Assembly (NCBI GenBank): GCA_019454045.1
Contig: SKCR01034808.1
Coordinates: 89,469-153,468, forward strand
Length of the DNA stretch: 64,000 nucleotides
Source: Zanthoxylum bungeanum
Lineage: Eukaryota; Streptophyta; Magnoliopsida; Sapindales; Rutaceae
Direction of reading: 5' to 3'
The notes beneath the pieces were generated by a model. That model worked only from the letters and a program-made list of their open reading frames with translations. It did no database searches and was not told the DNA's origin. A program made the translations under genes and the position numbers. Positions 21,461 to 33,960 of this stretch are shown one piece after another (the first letter of the stretch is position 1; every line of letters starts with the position of its first letter).

Positions 21461-21984
21461 TTGATAGTGATTTTTTAACCTAAGGAAGATTCAAATGTTG
21501 AGGAAATATAGAATTGGTAGTCTACTTAGCCAAAAATGGATAATAGAGGCCTAAAGGCTCGGAGAGACGGACATAATTTGATAGAAGCACCCGACCTCAT
21601 TATTCGGAGGGGCTCATGCAAGGGATGAGTATGTTGATGATAAAGCAGGTGGTACGCCGACCCGATCTAGAGAAGAAGTACTAGATTTGGGTTCATTTGA
21701 GTATTTGTGGAAACTGACCCAATGGGGTCCATGCTTAGCAACCCGACCTAGTTGAAGATGTCAGAGGGATTTTTGACCAGTATTATTCACCTCAGTATGT
21801 TGACCCGAAGAACGAAGATATGATCACAGGCCAATCCGCACTTAAGTCAAGTGACATATGCTCTAAAGTGAGAAGATACTCTTCTAGAAGGTTAATGATA
21901 ACTATGAGAAAACAATGGTTCATCGTGAAAGTAGCCCCTGCCAGCCACCATAAGGCGGTGCAGTGGTAGGGAAGTGGCAGAGCA

Positions 21985-24062
21985 TGACCGGTGCGTAATC
22001 ACACGCGTATAACGCAAGCGCACGTATCGTTCAAGTAGTATAAAAAGTATCGATCTCACGATGACTTAATACCTAATCTATTAATTTTATGAGGTCAAAC
22101 GATTACTAATATCTAACAGGTTGATTGATTGATTTGAAATAGTGATGATTTTGAATTTAAAAACAAGTAAATAAAATTGCGCGAAAGTAGGTTTAAGAAA
22201 ATTCAATATTAGGAAACTATCTAGGGTTGTGAATCTTCCAATATCATTTTAAAGAAGAAGTGATTATTTCATTTTTGTGTAATATATCGGTTTACTAACC
22301 TGGAACACTAAATTATGTGAAAGTATCTGTCGATGGTCAGACGCAAATACCCAGTATAACCCAATTGAACCATATGTCTATGTCAACCAAATTACCTGGA
22401 TTCATTAAGTTTAAGTTCCAATTATGGCTACCCCCGCCCGACAGGTATATGTCTATCCTGTAAGGAAATCTATTAAAGGGTTATCTATCCTCAATGAAGA
22501 TCGTGGGCTATTAAGTCTAAGGATGAAACCTAAAATTCATTTGTCAAGTTTATTTTAGATTTACCAGATCAATCTTATTAGTGGCCCATTAACAAGACGC
22601 ATTAAGCTTAAGACTTAATAACTAAACCTTTAAATTACCCAAACTATAAAATAACCCATTATAAACCGGTGATATTAGAATTCATCACAACCCCAGATAA
22701 CTAACTTAGTTACGACACATAACTAGGGTTAGTAAAAACTTAAATAAAATAAAAGACATAAAGTAAAATGCTGAAAAGTAAATTGCTGAAAAGTAAATGA
22801 CGGAAAGTAAATGCTGAAAGTAAATTACTGAAAAGTAAATGCTGAAAGTAAACTGCTGAAAGTAAATTGCTGAAAAGTAAATGCTGAAAGTAAATTGATG
22901 AAAAGTAAATAAAGTAAAATTACAATAAAAGAAAATGCTGAGGTAAAAGGATCCATTTTTATTACTTCTATTTTAGATATCTCCCTTAATATAATATATT
23001 AACTTTGCATGATAGTTACCAACCAGCCATATATGCGATATCCAGATTAAGTCAAATTAATAATTAATTACCAACCGACCAATCAGACGATATCCAGTAT
23101 AGTCAGGTTAAAACCAATTTAAATAATTACCAACCGACCAATATGACGGTATCCTCGTTAAGTCAGGTTTTAACTAGTTTATATATTATAATTAAGAGAG
23201 ATTAATCTAAATATTAGTAATAAAAGTTTCATATTTTACCCCAGCAAAGGGGAGTTACCTCCTCATTACTGAAAAGTAAAAACTGAAAATTAAAAAAAGA
23301 AAAGTATTGTGCGTAAAAGTAAATTGCGGAAAGTAAAAACTGAAAAGTAAAGAAAAGAAAGTGCGAAAGCGGAAATTAATTATTGAAAGCTGTAAATAAA
23401 CAAACAAGATACAATCTTCTTAGTATTCTTAAGGAATTCCTTAGAAGAAGGTATGAATTTACAAATGAAATGGCTTGGTATTTATAGGCAAAATTTTGCC
23501 TCCATCAAATCATCCACCAAATCCATTATTAATTGCTCCACTAATTGTTTATCATGTTTGGTGGTGATTTGATAATTTTATTATTTATTTATTAATTTAT
23601 TTTATACTTTGAAAATGATTGAAAATGACTTTAATAATTACACACAACACACTTTTGTATGGTTCATCAATTTCGGGCATGAAATCTTCAGAATTCGAAA
23701 TTATTTTATCTTTCAAAGTTGTAGATCTTTGAGTCTTATTTAATCTGGAACTTGAATCAGCTCAATCCGATATCGGAGTAAAACGTTATGCCCAAATTAC
23801 GACAGATGCGCAAAAGTGGAATTTCCAAAACTGCACTTCGTTAAAACGCCATTTCAAGTTTTCAATCTCCAAAATTAATATGTCAAGTCCAATTTTTACC
23901 CTTATTTGACCCACATTTCGTCCTAAATGATTTCATTGTGTTCCAATATTATTTTATCTGCAAAATAAACTAAAACACATCAAAATATTCATCAAACCTG
24001 AGAAACTAAACAAAATATTAAGTAAAAGGGGCTGTAAATATTGATATATTTTCCGCTCATCA
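21985..24062 (-). mobile_element. Solo LTR S2 (about 2.08 kb), same family as the TE-F LTR
   Basis: The plus strand begins TGACCGG and ends CCGCTCATCA, the reverse complement of the TE-F LTR ends. The 5-bp duplication GAGCA is present at 21980-21984 and 24063-24067, and the TE-C right arm continues on both sides. It contains a run of CTGAAAGTAAAT-like words (22766-22935) and several copies of an ACCAACCAGCCATATATGCG-type module (about 23015-23170). Confidence 0.9.
22766..22935. repeat. Short tandem repeat in solo LTR S2 (11-14 bp unit)
   Basis: About a dozen copies of GCTGAAAGTAAAT or GCTGAAAAGTAAATT in a row. The TE-F LTR has the reverse-complement array at 62270-62480. Confidence 0.85.
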
Positions 24063-24648
24063 GAGCAGAGCCTCCAGAGACTGTTACAGTGATAGGAAAA
24101 ATGACTAATTTGATTGGCCAAATTATGGGTAGTTGAGGAGAGTTGTTACTGCAATGATGACAGAGTGACATGAACTGATGTCATGTGCGGTGGAATAGTG
24201 GATTTGGAAGCCTATATAAAGGGGAAATTCTTTGAAATTGTATTGACAACTCTTGTAAAGAGTTAGAAAAATTTGCATCTCAACACTTATAGAGAAACTA
24301 AGAGCAAAAAAACTAGTGATAAAGAGAGAAAGTTGACCGGTTGTTTGACTATTGAGAGAATTATAATAGGCTAGTGTAAGACCCGAGTGTTGTAAACTCT
24401 TTGTAAGTTTATTATCTCATTTGTAGTTCGGACCGGTCTTGACTCTGAGTAGTAATAAAATACACTCTCTTTCTCCTGTGAACGCAGATTGTAGCTACTG
24501 TCTGTCGAACCACGTAAATCTTTGCCTCTGTGATTTATCTATCTATTTACTGAGTTTGTATTTGGTTTTCTACTAACTAAACAAATTCATGTTGAATGAA
24601 GTTTATTCGAAGAATTAATTTCTTGTATTATCATTCGAACGAAAAACA

Positions 24649-25376
24649 AAATATCTTTTCTATTACAAATAAAATGGAGATTGAATTCCTTCCTTCGAAG
24701 TTAGAGAATTAAGGTGAAAACTATCCAATTTAAAAATAATTCTTAGTGATATGTTAGTTAGGTGTAGAAAAATTCGTAATTTTGGCCAAGTGTTGGCAAG
24801 AATGCTATCTATTTTATTAATTCTCAAGGACGTATAGTCATTATACAGGGATATTTGATTTGATAAAAAATTTCGTTCAAGTCTAATCTTCAATGATTAT
24901 TAGTTGGATTATGTTAATGGGTATTAATGTCGTATCATAAACATATTTTTTTATTAAAAAAAAAATCATACAAAGTGATAATTTCATGTATGGAGGATTA
25001 TTATCTTGTAGACTTGCTATATTAAAACCTTTGATAAATTTTTTGAATTGCAATGAGATTCGAGATTTTTTAGTTTAAAATTAATTTCAAGATGGTTTTT
25101 CATTGAGAATCTCAACCTACTTTTTTATTCGACGCGAAAGTCATCTCATATCCCGATCAAATTTTTTATTTAGAATAATTTTCATTTCAAATAGTATGAA
25201 TCCCAAATCCTGACCAAGATTTGAGATTTTTTGTTAATCCTTAATATCTTGATCTCTCAGTAAAGTTTTTTTTTTAAAAAAATATTCCATTCAAATTTAT
25301 TTTAATTTTTAAATTCATTTTATAAATTGAGAGTATGTAAAATTTAAATTGAATTTCTTAGCCATCTGTTGGGGCG
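24649..25376. other. AT-rich intergenic DNA
   Basis: No gene, transposon end or RNA gene was recognised. A 76-codon minus-strand ORF (24663-24893) has no recognisable domain. Confidence 0.5.
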
Positions 25377-26176
25377 GATGTTGAACTCATAGGGTTAGAT
25401 CGATGCCTCGCACAATAAAAATGGGTCTAACTTTTAAATATAAAGCATGGGTGTATTTTAAAATAATTTAGTAGAATATTATATTTCATTACGAGTCCAT
25501 ATGAAAAAATCGGGGACGAATCGTAGTCCAAAAACTCAAAATCAAGAAAATAAGATTCGACGCATTGTAGCGTCGAACTCTAATTTTTTTCTATTATTTT
25601 GTTTTCAAAAGTTTGTATTTGACATCAGCTCTCTGGAAATTTTAAAGAGAGCTGATACATATAGGTATATTACCCAAAATATTTCCATTTTTTAAAAAAA
25701 ATATTTTCAAACACCCAAAATCTAATTTTTAATATCAAAACAATATCATCACATGTTATAAAATAAATATAAATGTATTCTAAATATATATATATATAAT
25801 ACTTTGAATCAAAATACAAACTAAATTAGAATCTCATAAAGAAGTGACTTATGAACAATTTTAGGTCACTTAAAGGTGGTCAAGTGATTCTAGAATGGTA
25901 GTCATAACTTCAAGCTTTCATTTAGAGGTCTAAACTCTAATTTTATTTTTCATGTCCAATATGAACATATTTGACACAATCACAATCATATTGTGTTTAT
26001 GCTTCCAAAGCATCAATAAATAATTCATTAACTTAATTTCAACTTCAAACTACGTTATTATGTATCCAATACATAATACATCACTATATGCTCCACTAAT
26101 GATAACAACTCACTAATGAAAAATATAACTTTAGAGAAGATCAATTTTACCTAACAAGCTTGATTTCAATATCCAA
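25377..26176 (-). mobile_element. Partial copia-type LTR, diverged relative of S5
   Basis: Begins TGTTGGGGCGG and follows the same order as 38770-39650: AATGGGTCTAAC, CCATTACGAGT, AAAAATCGGG, a hairpin, ACACATGTTATA, and a block ending in AAGCTTGAT. It stops where a different LTR starts at about 26177. The hairpin arms ATCAGCTCTCT and AGAGAGCTGAT are at about 25624-25656. Considerable divergence indicates age. Confidence 0.65.
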
Positions 26177-27560
26177 TTGACACACTCACAAAGTGATTCT
26201 TTACTCCCAAGTATAAGAGTTTCGAAATAATAAAATAACCCGGTAAGTCTGGGGTCGATCCACAGTGAATAAATTTAGTAAAATAAAATAATAATTCGAG
26301 TGAAAATAAAAAAGTTGAATTATTTGAAGTGGTGAACAATTTTAAATCGAGCTGCAATAATAAATTAAATTGTTGGGGCTAGGGGATCCACTCTTGATAT
26401 TTCAAATATAGAGAAATCTTACTTTTTATAATATATAAATTGTCATTATTACCCAGTTAATTTACTTCGGGAATTAATTATGCCAAAATATATAAAATCA
26501 ACCATAAAGGCAATGATAATATTTATTTATAATAAGTCCAGTTAGATACTCAATTATGTTATATAAATAAAACCAGTCATAAAGGCTATAACAAAGTTTG
26601 TCAATAATTAATTCAGATTTAAATTACTCTCTCATATAATATAGGGTAAAGTATTGATTGTGCTAACCAAGATTTAATTGTTTGTAGAGAATCAAGACAT
26701 CCGCAAATATAAGAGAATATTAGATATTAGTCCTTAGATTACAATTCATATATTATAATATACGATTAATTTATATTCTCATATTTAGAGTTTCAAAATT
26801 TACCCCAACATAATGGAATTAACTCTCATTGTTTAAATAAAATATTATATAATTTTATTGCTGCAAGAAAAAAAATTATAATAAAAATAAAACACGCAAG
26901 ACACTTTTTCTAAATTTTTAAGAGAAAAAATGAAACCAGCATGAAGAAAATGAAAGGTGAGCACCTTTATTTATAATAGAAGTGTTCATCTCTCAATTAT
27001 TAATTACAACTTTTCAAATTAAATATAAACAATAATTTTTTACTAATTTATTTATTTATTTTTCCTTTTTTTATTTTTGTTGATCATTTTGCAAACATTT
27101 GTCACAATCATTTCAACTTTATTTTTTTTTATACTTTTTATACTTTAGTTTCTAATAATTAAAATTATATGCAATACACATTGATTTTTTCACCAATTTC
27201 GACCTTGAAAACCTTAGAATTAAAAACTATTATAAAGAGCAAAGTTGTAAATATTTGAGTATTCTTTCATATGAAACTGTAATTGCCTCATTCCGATATC
27301 GAAGTAAAAAGTTATGGCCAAATTATAAAAATTACGCAAAATTAGAATTTTCGAAATTGTACACTGTTAGAATGTCATTTCAAGTTTATGACCTCCAAAA
27401 TCTAAAATGCCACGTCTATTTTCCCAGTTATGCATCCAAATTATTATTTTACCTAAATAAGAAATAATAATCATAATAAAAATATATAAAACATAAATAT
27501 AATTATTATTTCACAAATGTGCTAAATTGAGGGATTAATGAAACTACAAGTGTAAAATAA
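26177..27560 (-). mobile_element. Diverged solo LTR S3, distant relative of S2/S4/TE-F
   Basis: Shares the order of landmarks with S2 and S4: GTCGATCCACAGTGAAT near the left end, GGGGATCCACT, CATAAAGGC modules, a CCCCAACATAATGG block, and TCCGATATCGAAGTAAAAAGTTATGGCC with TGTCATTTCAAG. Sequence identity is low and the ends are approximate. No internal region was seen. Confidence 0.55.
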
Positions 27561-28435
27561 TTAATTTTTCTTTTAATAAATATATTTGAATATCAATTAA
27601 TAATAGATTTATATTTATTAAATTATTATAATTTAATATTTATATAAGTTCAAAATAATGAAAAATATTTTTTAATAAATTAATATATAAAATAAACTAT
27701 ATCTAAATAAAAATAATTTGAGTAACTAATAATACATAAATTTTATTTATATACATAACAATGTCATGATTTATATTAATATTAACTAAAAAATAATTAA
27801 ATATTTTATTAATTAAAATTAATATTTTATTTTATGTATAGTGAGTTTTCATTTGTACTAATTGAAATGAATTATTATTACAAATAATGAATAATAAAAT
27901 TATTGTTGCAATGCAATAAAATTATTTTTGCAATCCGATATATTTATTAGTAAAAAAATATTTTTTCAATTATATAAATTAATTTTAATTTTAAATGTAT
28001 ACATTTATAACTAAAATTTTAAGATTCAATCAAAAAAATACTAACAATATTGACATTCTAATTTTTTTTTCATTTTTAAGTATTAAAAAATTCAAAAAAT
28101 AGTTATTTTATTAAAAAAAAAATTGGTCTATTGCCACTCTTACTCTCAATACGATAAATATTATATAATTGGAGATGCACATTTGAAATAATGTTGGGGA
28201 CCTAATAGGTTTGTTATGTTTAAATGTTAGTGTGTTCAATTACGAATTGACTCAATAAAGTTTATTGTATTGAAAAACACGTGATTAATAAGAAGAAGAA
28301 GAGCCTCAAAGGGTTATACCGAATGATTTCCAATAAGTTTTTGTTAGTAAGGGTTAAAAATCTAGAAGAAAATAGAGGTTACAAATAAAATTTACACTTT
28401 TGCTTGACCCTATTTAAAAAAAAATATATTTAATG
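27561..28435. other. Very AT-rich intergenic DNA
   Basis: Mostly A/T with short homopolymers. No gene or transposon structure recognised. Confidence 0.5.
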
Positions 28436-28603
28436 ACAAGGAGCGTTGTTTAGTGGTGTAGGGTTCAAGATCTGACATTCAGGTTATGGGTTCGAATCTA
28501 AAGAGTGCGTTTCTTGTAAGAGTCTGGGATAGCCGAAAGTTTTACCTTCTCCACTTAAATATGAAAGAGACCGTTTGACGTTGGGTTTCCAACTATTTCA
28601 AAA

Positions 28604-28642
<39 letters not shown>

Positions 28643-28660
28643 ATATATATATATATGGTC
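28436..28660 (+). mobile_element. tRNA-derived SINE copy 1 with (AAAT)n tail
   Basis: TTAGTGGTGTAGGG fits a pol III A box and GGGTTCGAATCT fits a B box, about 40 bp apart. A tRNA-unrelated body with TGGGATAGCCGAAAG and GTTTGACGTTGGGTTTCCAA follows, ending in a long (AAAT)n tail and (AT)n. Related copies are at about 35165-35355 and 60985-61087. Confidence 0.7.
28604..28655. repeat. (AAAT)n and (AT)n microsatellite
   Basis: About ten AAAT units followed by an AT run, expanded from the SINE tail. Confidence 0.9.
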
Positions 28661-29073
28661 CTACACATCACAATACCTAAAATGTTTGGATCCAAGAATT
28701 TCGAGCTTCAAATTGATCAAGCAAAAATAAAAAGGAGGTGAAAACAAAATTCTCTTTGTATTAAAGTATAACTGTATCCAATACAGGCTTATTTTCCACA
28801 AACGGCGGTCCTGGCCAACAACAACGAGCATATGAGCTGATGAGGGTAGAAACGTAATTCCAAACAAAACCCTATCTGAAGGTTCAGAAGTCGACAGCGA
28901 ACCGAAACAAAAAACGTTACAACTGAAGTTACAAAATGAAGGATATTTACGTCATTTGAGATAAACCAATGGCATTCCTGTTATTTCATCAACATATGTG
29001 AGCATTTATGAATCACCATTCATATAAATTAACTGACCACGCATTCTTCATTCTCTCCTATCCCTCCCCTCCG

Positions 29074-29082
29074 TATATAAAA
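29074..29082 (+). promoter_or_regulatory. TATA box of the 135-codon gene
   Basis: TATATAAAA, followed about 30 bp later by a CT-rich stretch (CCTCCCTCC and TCTCTCTC, to about 29131), typical of plant leaders. It lies about 590 bp upstream of the ATG, so the leader is long or holds an intron. A possible donor GTACGT (about 29174) and acceptor TCTCCCAG (about 29608) are suggestive only. Confidence 0.6.
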
Positions 29083-29666
29083 TCCCTCCCTCCCTCCCTC
29101 CCTCCCTACCTCTTTCTTTCTCTCTCTCTCCAATCTCTCAAATTCTTCCCGTTAATCGACGCCGCCGTCTCCCGTACGTACGTCCGTGAAATAGATCCGG
29201 CCATATCTCCGGCTTCCGGTCACCGTCCACTGGATCCTGATTTTACCTAAGTCTCTAAAGTCTAACCTAACCGCCTCTCCCTCTTTTGCTATCTTTCTGT
29301 CTGTTTCTGTCTTTTTATTATTTGAACATTTTTTTAATGCTTTCCACCATTTCGTATGATTTTAAAATGTTTAAAATGTCCACTCGTTAATTTCCGATTT
29401 TACCCTTCTAGTTGACGGTGTTTACTTTTACCGGTTACTTTAACGGCATTTGCTGTACAGTCAACTTTTGAACACGTGTAGGCGTTTTAGCTCACCACTC
29501 GCTAAAACCCGAAAAATATGATTTGACATTCTTACCCTTAGAAAATCTGAAAGTTTATTGGACGCTTTTGCCCAAATTCAAATTGCGATTTGACGTTTGT
29601 CTCCCAGGGAAATAAAGAAAAATATTCGTCAAGTTTTGTGCTGACGTGGCATGTGTTGAGGGTGCG

Positions 29667-30074
29667 ATGTCTCATCACCCGCGAAGGATTTTGACGCCTG
29701 GGGCATCGAGAAAGCGCAAAGAGAGAGAAGCCTATTATCCATTTAAGCTATCGGCTCCGGCTCAAGTCCCGGCTAAAACAACAGTCAGTTCTAAAGCCGT
29801 TTCAACTGAGCCAGTTAGACCTAATCGGCTCTTAGCCGGGTACATGGCGTACGAGTTCTTAACGAAGGGGACATTGTTCGGTCAGAAGTTTGATCCGGCT
29901 CGAGCCGAGGCGGCGCCTGTATCCAGCTCAACGAAGCCGGAAGGGAAACAAGAGCCGAGCGTGAAGAAAGAGCAGAAGAGTTACGCAGAGGTGGCGAGCA
30001 TACTGAAGACGGAAGGGGCCCACATCCCGGGGATAGTTAATCCAACTCAACTGGCTAAGTGGATCCAGATGTGA
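29667..30074 (+). CDS. Small plant protein of unknown function, 135 aa
   Basis: This is the only ORF in the window that looks like a host gene. It is an uninterrupted 135-codon frame, GC-richer than its surroundings, with a promoter and leader upstream. The ATG at 29667 is preferred because the in-frame extension to 29646 has no ATG. The N-terminus is basic (PGASRKRKERE), a possible nuclear signal. The centre has LLAGYMAYEFLTKGTLFGQ and the C-terminus has SYAEVASILKTEGAHIPGIV ending in KWIQM. The middle is low-complexity and rich in Pro, Ala, Ser and Lys. There is no transmembrane segment or signal peptide. The overall pattern reminds me of small plant proteins sometimes labelled embryo sac development arrest 6-like, but I am not certain. 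The coding part has no intron. Confidence 0.8.
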   Translation: MSHHPRRILTPGASRKRKEREAYYPFKLSAPAQVPAKTTVSSKAVSTEPVRPNRLLAGYMAYEFLTKGTLFGQKFDPARAEAAPVSSSTKPEGKQEPSVKKEQKSYAEVASILKTEGAHIPGIVNPTQLAKWIQM

Positions 30075-30400
30075 TGACGTGGAACAACACGATTGGTTTC
30101 AGATGAAACGAGTCCCGCGCACGTGATTTGGTGGTGAGTCCCGTATCTCGTATCCTAAAAATGAAGCTTAACGCTAAGCATGCATGTGGGGTTAACGTTT
30201 ATCGTTTGCTATATAAGATTCTTAGGTCAAGGCAAATTATTTGAAACCTTTTCTCTCTTTTGAATGTTTTAATATTTGCTGCGTTTTGCTTTTTTTTTTT
30301 GTTTTGTTTTGTCGTAGGATTTTGATTCAGTCAATTAATGTAATGGGCTGATGGCTTTTGAAATCTTTTATATTTTGTGTGTATGTATGTTTATGATTTG
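30075..30400 (+). other. Probable 3' untranslated region of the 135-codon gene
   Basis: T-rich sequence after the TGA, with a near-upstream-like AATGTAATGG around 30338 and a TTTTGTGTGTATG stretch downstream. The exact poly(A) site cannot be read from sequence. Confidence 0.4.
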
Positions 30401-33150
30401 CATGCATGCTAGTGTTATTAAATGTGCATGTGGAAGAAGATGCATTAATTATCCCTACTAATGGCTTGATTTTGTATTTTGTTTTTGGAGAAGATTATCA
30501 GCACTTCATATTGATATTAGAATTAGAATTATCCTAGGTTAGTTCATCTCATTGGTGTCTCGACCCTTAGCCATCTATAAAAATTTGTGCCTATACATTT
30601 GAGTGTATTACAAAAATAACAGAATTTTCCTAGTTAATTAATTGTAATATAAAATTATTAAAATATTACGTTTTAATGAATATTTACCTTGATGTTTCTT
30701 ATTTTTGATTATTTTATTTTTCTAAAAATATTTATAATTTAAGAAGACCTCATTAATTTTTTCGTCCAAAGTCCAAAAAAAAACTTTAGAGTCGCCTATA
30801 GACTGCAGGCCGTGAATATGTTTTGCGTCCACCTCCAATGAGTGCTAGTAATAATAGTTAGTTTAGCAAGGGTTAGTGTTCAGTAAGTGAGTTTTCTCAT
30901 CCTCATTTAGAAAAAAGATGTGCGTATACGGCTACCCTATTCTCTGGAGTCTCTTTGTTTTGTGAATGACATGTGCAGCTTTGGCAACATCCCACTAATT
31001 TGAAACTTAAGCTGAAAGTCCATTATTATTATACTTTCAACTTATAAAGATGATCGATATCCCTTATAACCTCTGAAGAAGGGGGGGTTTGATCTTTGTT
31101 GAGTTAATACCTCTGAAGAAGCTACGTATAAGGTAGAATTAAAAGTCCATTCTAAAAGCATTTTTGCCTTCTTTTATGGGGAAAGGATAAAAAAAATATC
31201 AAGTATCAATCTTCAAGAAAAATATATAGGGGAACTAGAAGAACCAAATATTGTCCTTTAAAGGTTGTTTAGGGATCTTTGGGAATATCAAGTACAATTT
31301 CACCAGAGGTTATTATACAATCTATTTACATTTTAAAATCCAATTATATTCTTAAAATTCCTGGCAGCACTAGTTCTGCTACCCACCTATTATATATTTT
31401 TTGGCCTACATATATATATATATATATCATGTGTTAATTTATTATAGTGGGAGTTCTAATTGTATCACTTAAATTCTCATTCTCAGCTTTATTTGTATAA
31501 TTGAATGAACAAGTAACAACCCATGTGTCATCATGCCCTAAACGTATCATAGAATAGGGGCAGTAAGTAGTTAATTTTCCAAGCTTTCCTATTAAGGAAT
31601 TTAGTTAATCCAAGTAATGAAGTTATTAAGAATCTACAAAAGTTAAGCAGATTAAAAAATCCATTAATTACAAATTAGTTTGGTAAACTTTTAACGTGTA
31701 ATATGCGCATTGTTTCCTATCTTTTGAAAAATAAATAAAATAAAATGCTTGTGTTTTGGCTTAATTTGTATATTTTCATTTAGTTTAGGGTTAGTAAATG
31801 ATGGTACGTTATTGTTCTTTTATGATGTGCTCCTTCCTTCCTTGAGAATTTCCCATGTCGTTTTAATTATATTCGTCCCCACTTCAGATAAGATTGGCTT
31901 CTTGTCTTCTTATTTTGTTGTGGCATCTTCTTTTAATTAGCTGAAACAACTACTGTCTAACTCCAAGTCAAGACTGGATATTTGAAATAACGTGTTTATT
32001 TTTTTTTTTTAAACATATAATATTATAAATTTATGAAATTAATAATTTGACACTTATATCCTTTAAACTTGTATTTACATGTATCTACTTAAAAATATTT
32101 TTCAAGTCAAATGATTTATAAAAATAAATAGAGTTCATTGAATGATATAAAAACATATTATTTTTGAAAGAATTAATTTTACAAAATGTCATGTGCTATT
32201 AAGAATTGAGATTTATTTTTAATTTTTTTCATGATAAATTTTACCATGAATAATTGACCTGATGAAAGTAAAAATTTAATTAGGCTTGTATATGGTATGA
32301 ATTAAATTAATTGTGCGAGGGTAGTTTTAGTAGTTAGGTTTAAATGGAGTTATTTGACCTAAAATTCAACATCAAGTTATAAAAACAAATATGTTAATGT
32401 ATGTAAAATGTTAATCACTGAAATTAAGTTTTATTCTGCATTAAGCATTGAAATAAACTAAATGGGAAATTGTCAGTATCAATCAACTACTACAGTAACA
32501 ATTGGGTAACAAAATTTGGGAAAAAAAACAAAACAAAACAAAACCTTGTTTGGTCAATTATTTGCAAAAAAAATCTGATAAATAATTATAAAACAAATAT
32601 CGTTTTTTTTGTTGGTCAATTATTTGCAACGTTTAATTTATGTATATGAGTATAGTAGTGATTTTAAACAAGAGAAATCAATACCTTTTTTTTCTAAATT
32701 TTAGCCGAACTATTAATGGGGTGTGACTATGTGAGGACATCAATCCGAAAATTTATTAATTTTATTTTATAAATTAATAAAAAATTTAATTTATTATTTT
32801 CCTCCAAAAAAAAAAATGACTAGTAAAAAATAAATTTTATATTCACTGAATCAATCAATATTCTGACTATACCATCGAATACTTTAACCTGTAAATTTAG
32901 AAGCTAGAGGAGTCTGAAACAGTAAAACTTAGTTTTATCTCTATAATATCATCTACCTACTTCAAGAAGGAGGGATAAAAAAGATCATCATGACAGCTAA
33001 ATATACACCATATAATACACAATTATTGATCCAATAATATTTAGTTGTAAATTTTTTTTAAAAAACATGTGGCTTGCATATGAGTGACAGAGATGGCCAT
33101 TTCATTATTAGTACCAAAGCACGATTTTATTAATGAGTTGCAGTTATATT
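30401..33150. other. AT-rich intergenic DNA
   Basis: No gene recognised. Includes a (TA)n run at about 31405-31430. A 16-bp word GGTCAATTATTTGCAA is present twice about 60 bp apart (about 32550 and 32614). Short ORFs have no recognisable domains. Confidence 0.5.
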
Positions 33151-33154
33151 TTTT

Positions 33155-33480
33155 TTTTGGATAAATTATCATAGTCCATTCGAATGTTATTTAATATTTG
33201 AAAAAATACAAAGTTATTAGAAAATGATATATATATACACTCAAATTTTTTTAAAAAGAAACATATATCACCTAAAGTTCTTAAAAATTGGTTTTTATTT
33301 TTTTTTTATTTTTAAATATCACCTAAATTTCGGATGAATAGATAATAAAATTTCTTAAATTCTGGGTGGTAATTGACATTTTTAATAACTTTGGGTACAT
33401 TTATGATATTTTCTCAAAATCGAATGTTTTATCGAATATTATATAATTTTTGGGTGGACAAACTATAATTTCCCTATTTT
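33155..33480. mobile_element. MITE-like element with imperfect inverted ends
   Basis: The left end (AAATTATCATAGTCCATTCG) and the reverse complement of the right end (AAATTATAGTTTGTCCACCC) match loosely, and the similarity continues inward as ATTTAATATTTGA versus ATATAATATTCGA. About 325 bp, non-coding. The family is not assigned. Confidence 0.35.
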
Positions 33481-33539
33481 TTCAACATCTAGTTTAGAAG
33501 TATTTATTCTTTGGGAATATTTGATGGCGTGTAAAATGT

Positions 33540-33960
33540 GAACAGCCCTCCTAGATCCCTTTTCGGAATCAGCGATTTCAGTTCCTCAAAAAGAGAAATT
33601 GGAACCGAACCATAAAATTACGGTTTTGATTTTTTCGGTTTCAGAATCGACGGTTCTGATCTCGAATTGCATTAATAGAAAAGGAAAATTGATAAATATT
33701 TAAATTAGTTTTAATTAGTTTTGATTAAATTAAAAAATATTACTATATAAATATCAACATAATTAAAAATCTTCATGATTAAATTTCGTATTTTACTAAT
33801 TCATTATTAAATTTTATTTTATTGTATAATTTTTTTTTGGTACGGTTCCAGAACCGGAACCAAATCGTAAAATTATAATTCCAATTCTAATTCGATTCCA
33901 AAAATCGAAATCGCCGATTCCGAGTCACAATCGAACCGCGACCAGGCCTACACCCTCCAT
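33540..33960. mobile_element. MITE-like element with inverted TCGGAATC..GATTTC ends
   Basis: TCGGAATCAGCGATTTC near 33565 is matched by the reverse complement TCGGAATCGGCGATTTC near 33920. Both are followed inwards by GGTTC/GGAACC-rich sequence. About 400 bp, non-coding. The GGAACCGAACC-type repetition is common in non-autonomous plant hAT elements. Outer limits are approximate. Confidence 0.5.

Larger units (their letters stand above)
18619..24648 (+). mobile_element. TE-C: LTR-type element with a very short interior; both arms interrupted
   Basis: Two direct copies of a roughly 1.1-kb LTR-like sequence (18619-21006 and 21461-24648) flank 454 bp. Each holds TATATAAA and, downstream, AATAAAA motifs, and each ends ATTCGAACRAAAAACA, so transcription would run rightwards. 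The left arm is split by a copia-like solo LTR and the right arm by a gypsy solo LTR. By eye the arms differ by very roughly 15-20%, so the element is old. No primer site or coding sequence was recognised in the interior. The left limits are approximate and no clear target duplication was found. Confidence 0.7.

Noticed and set aside
29008..29250. An 80-codon plus-strand ORF upstream of the 135-codon gene
   Set aside because: It spans the TATA box and CT-rich leader; its Pro/Ser/Leu content comes from CCTCCC and TCTCTC runs.
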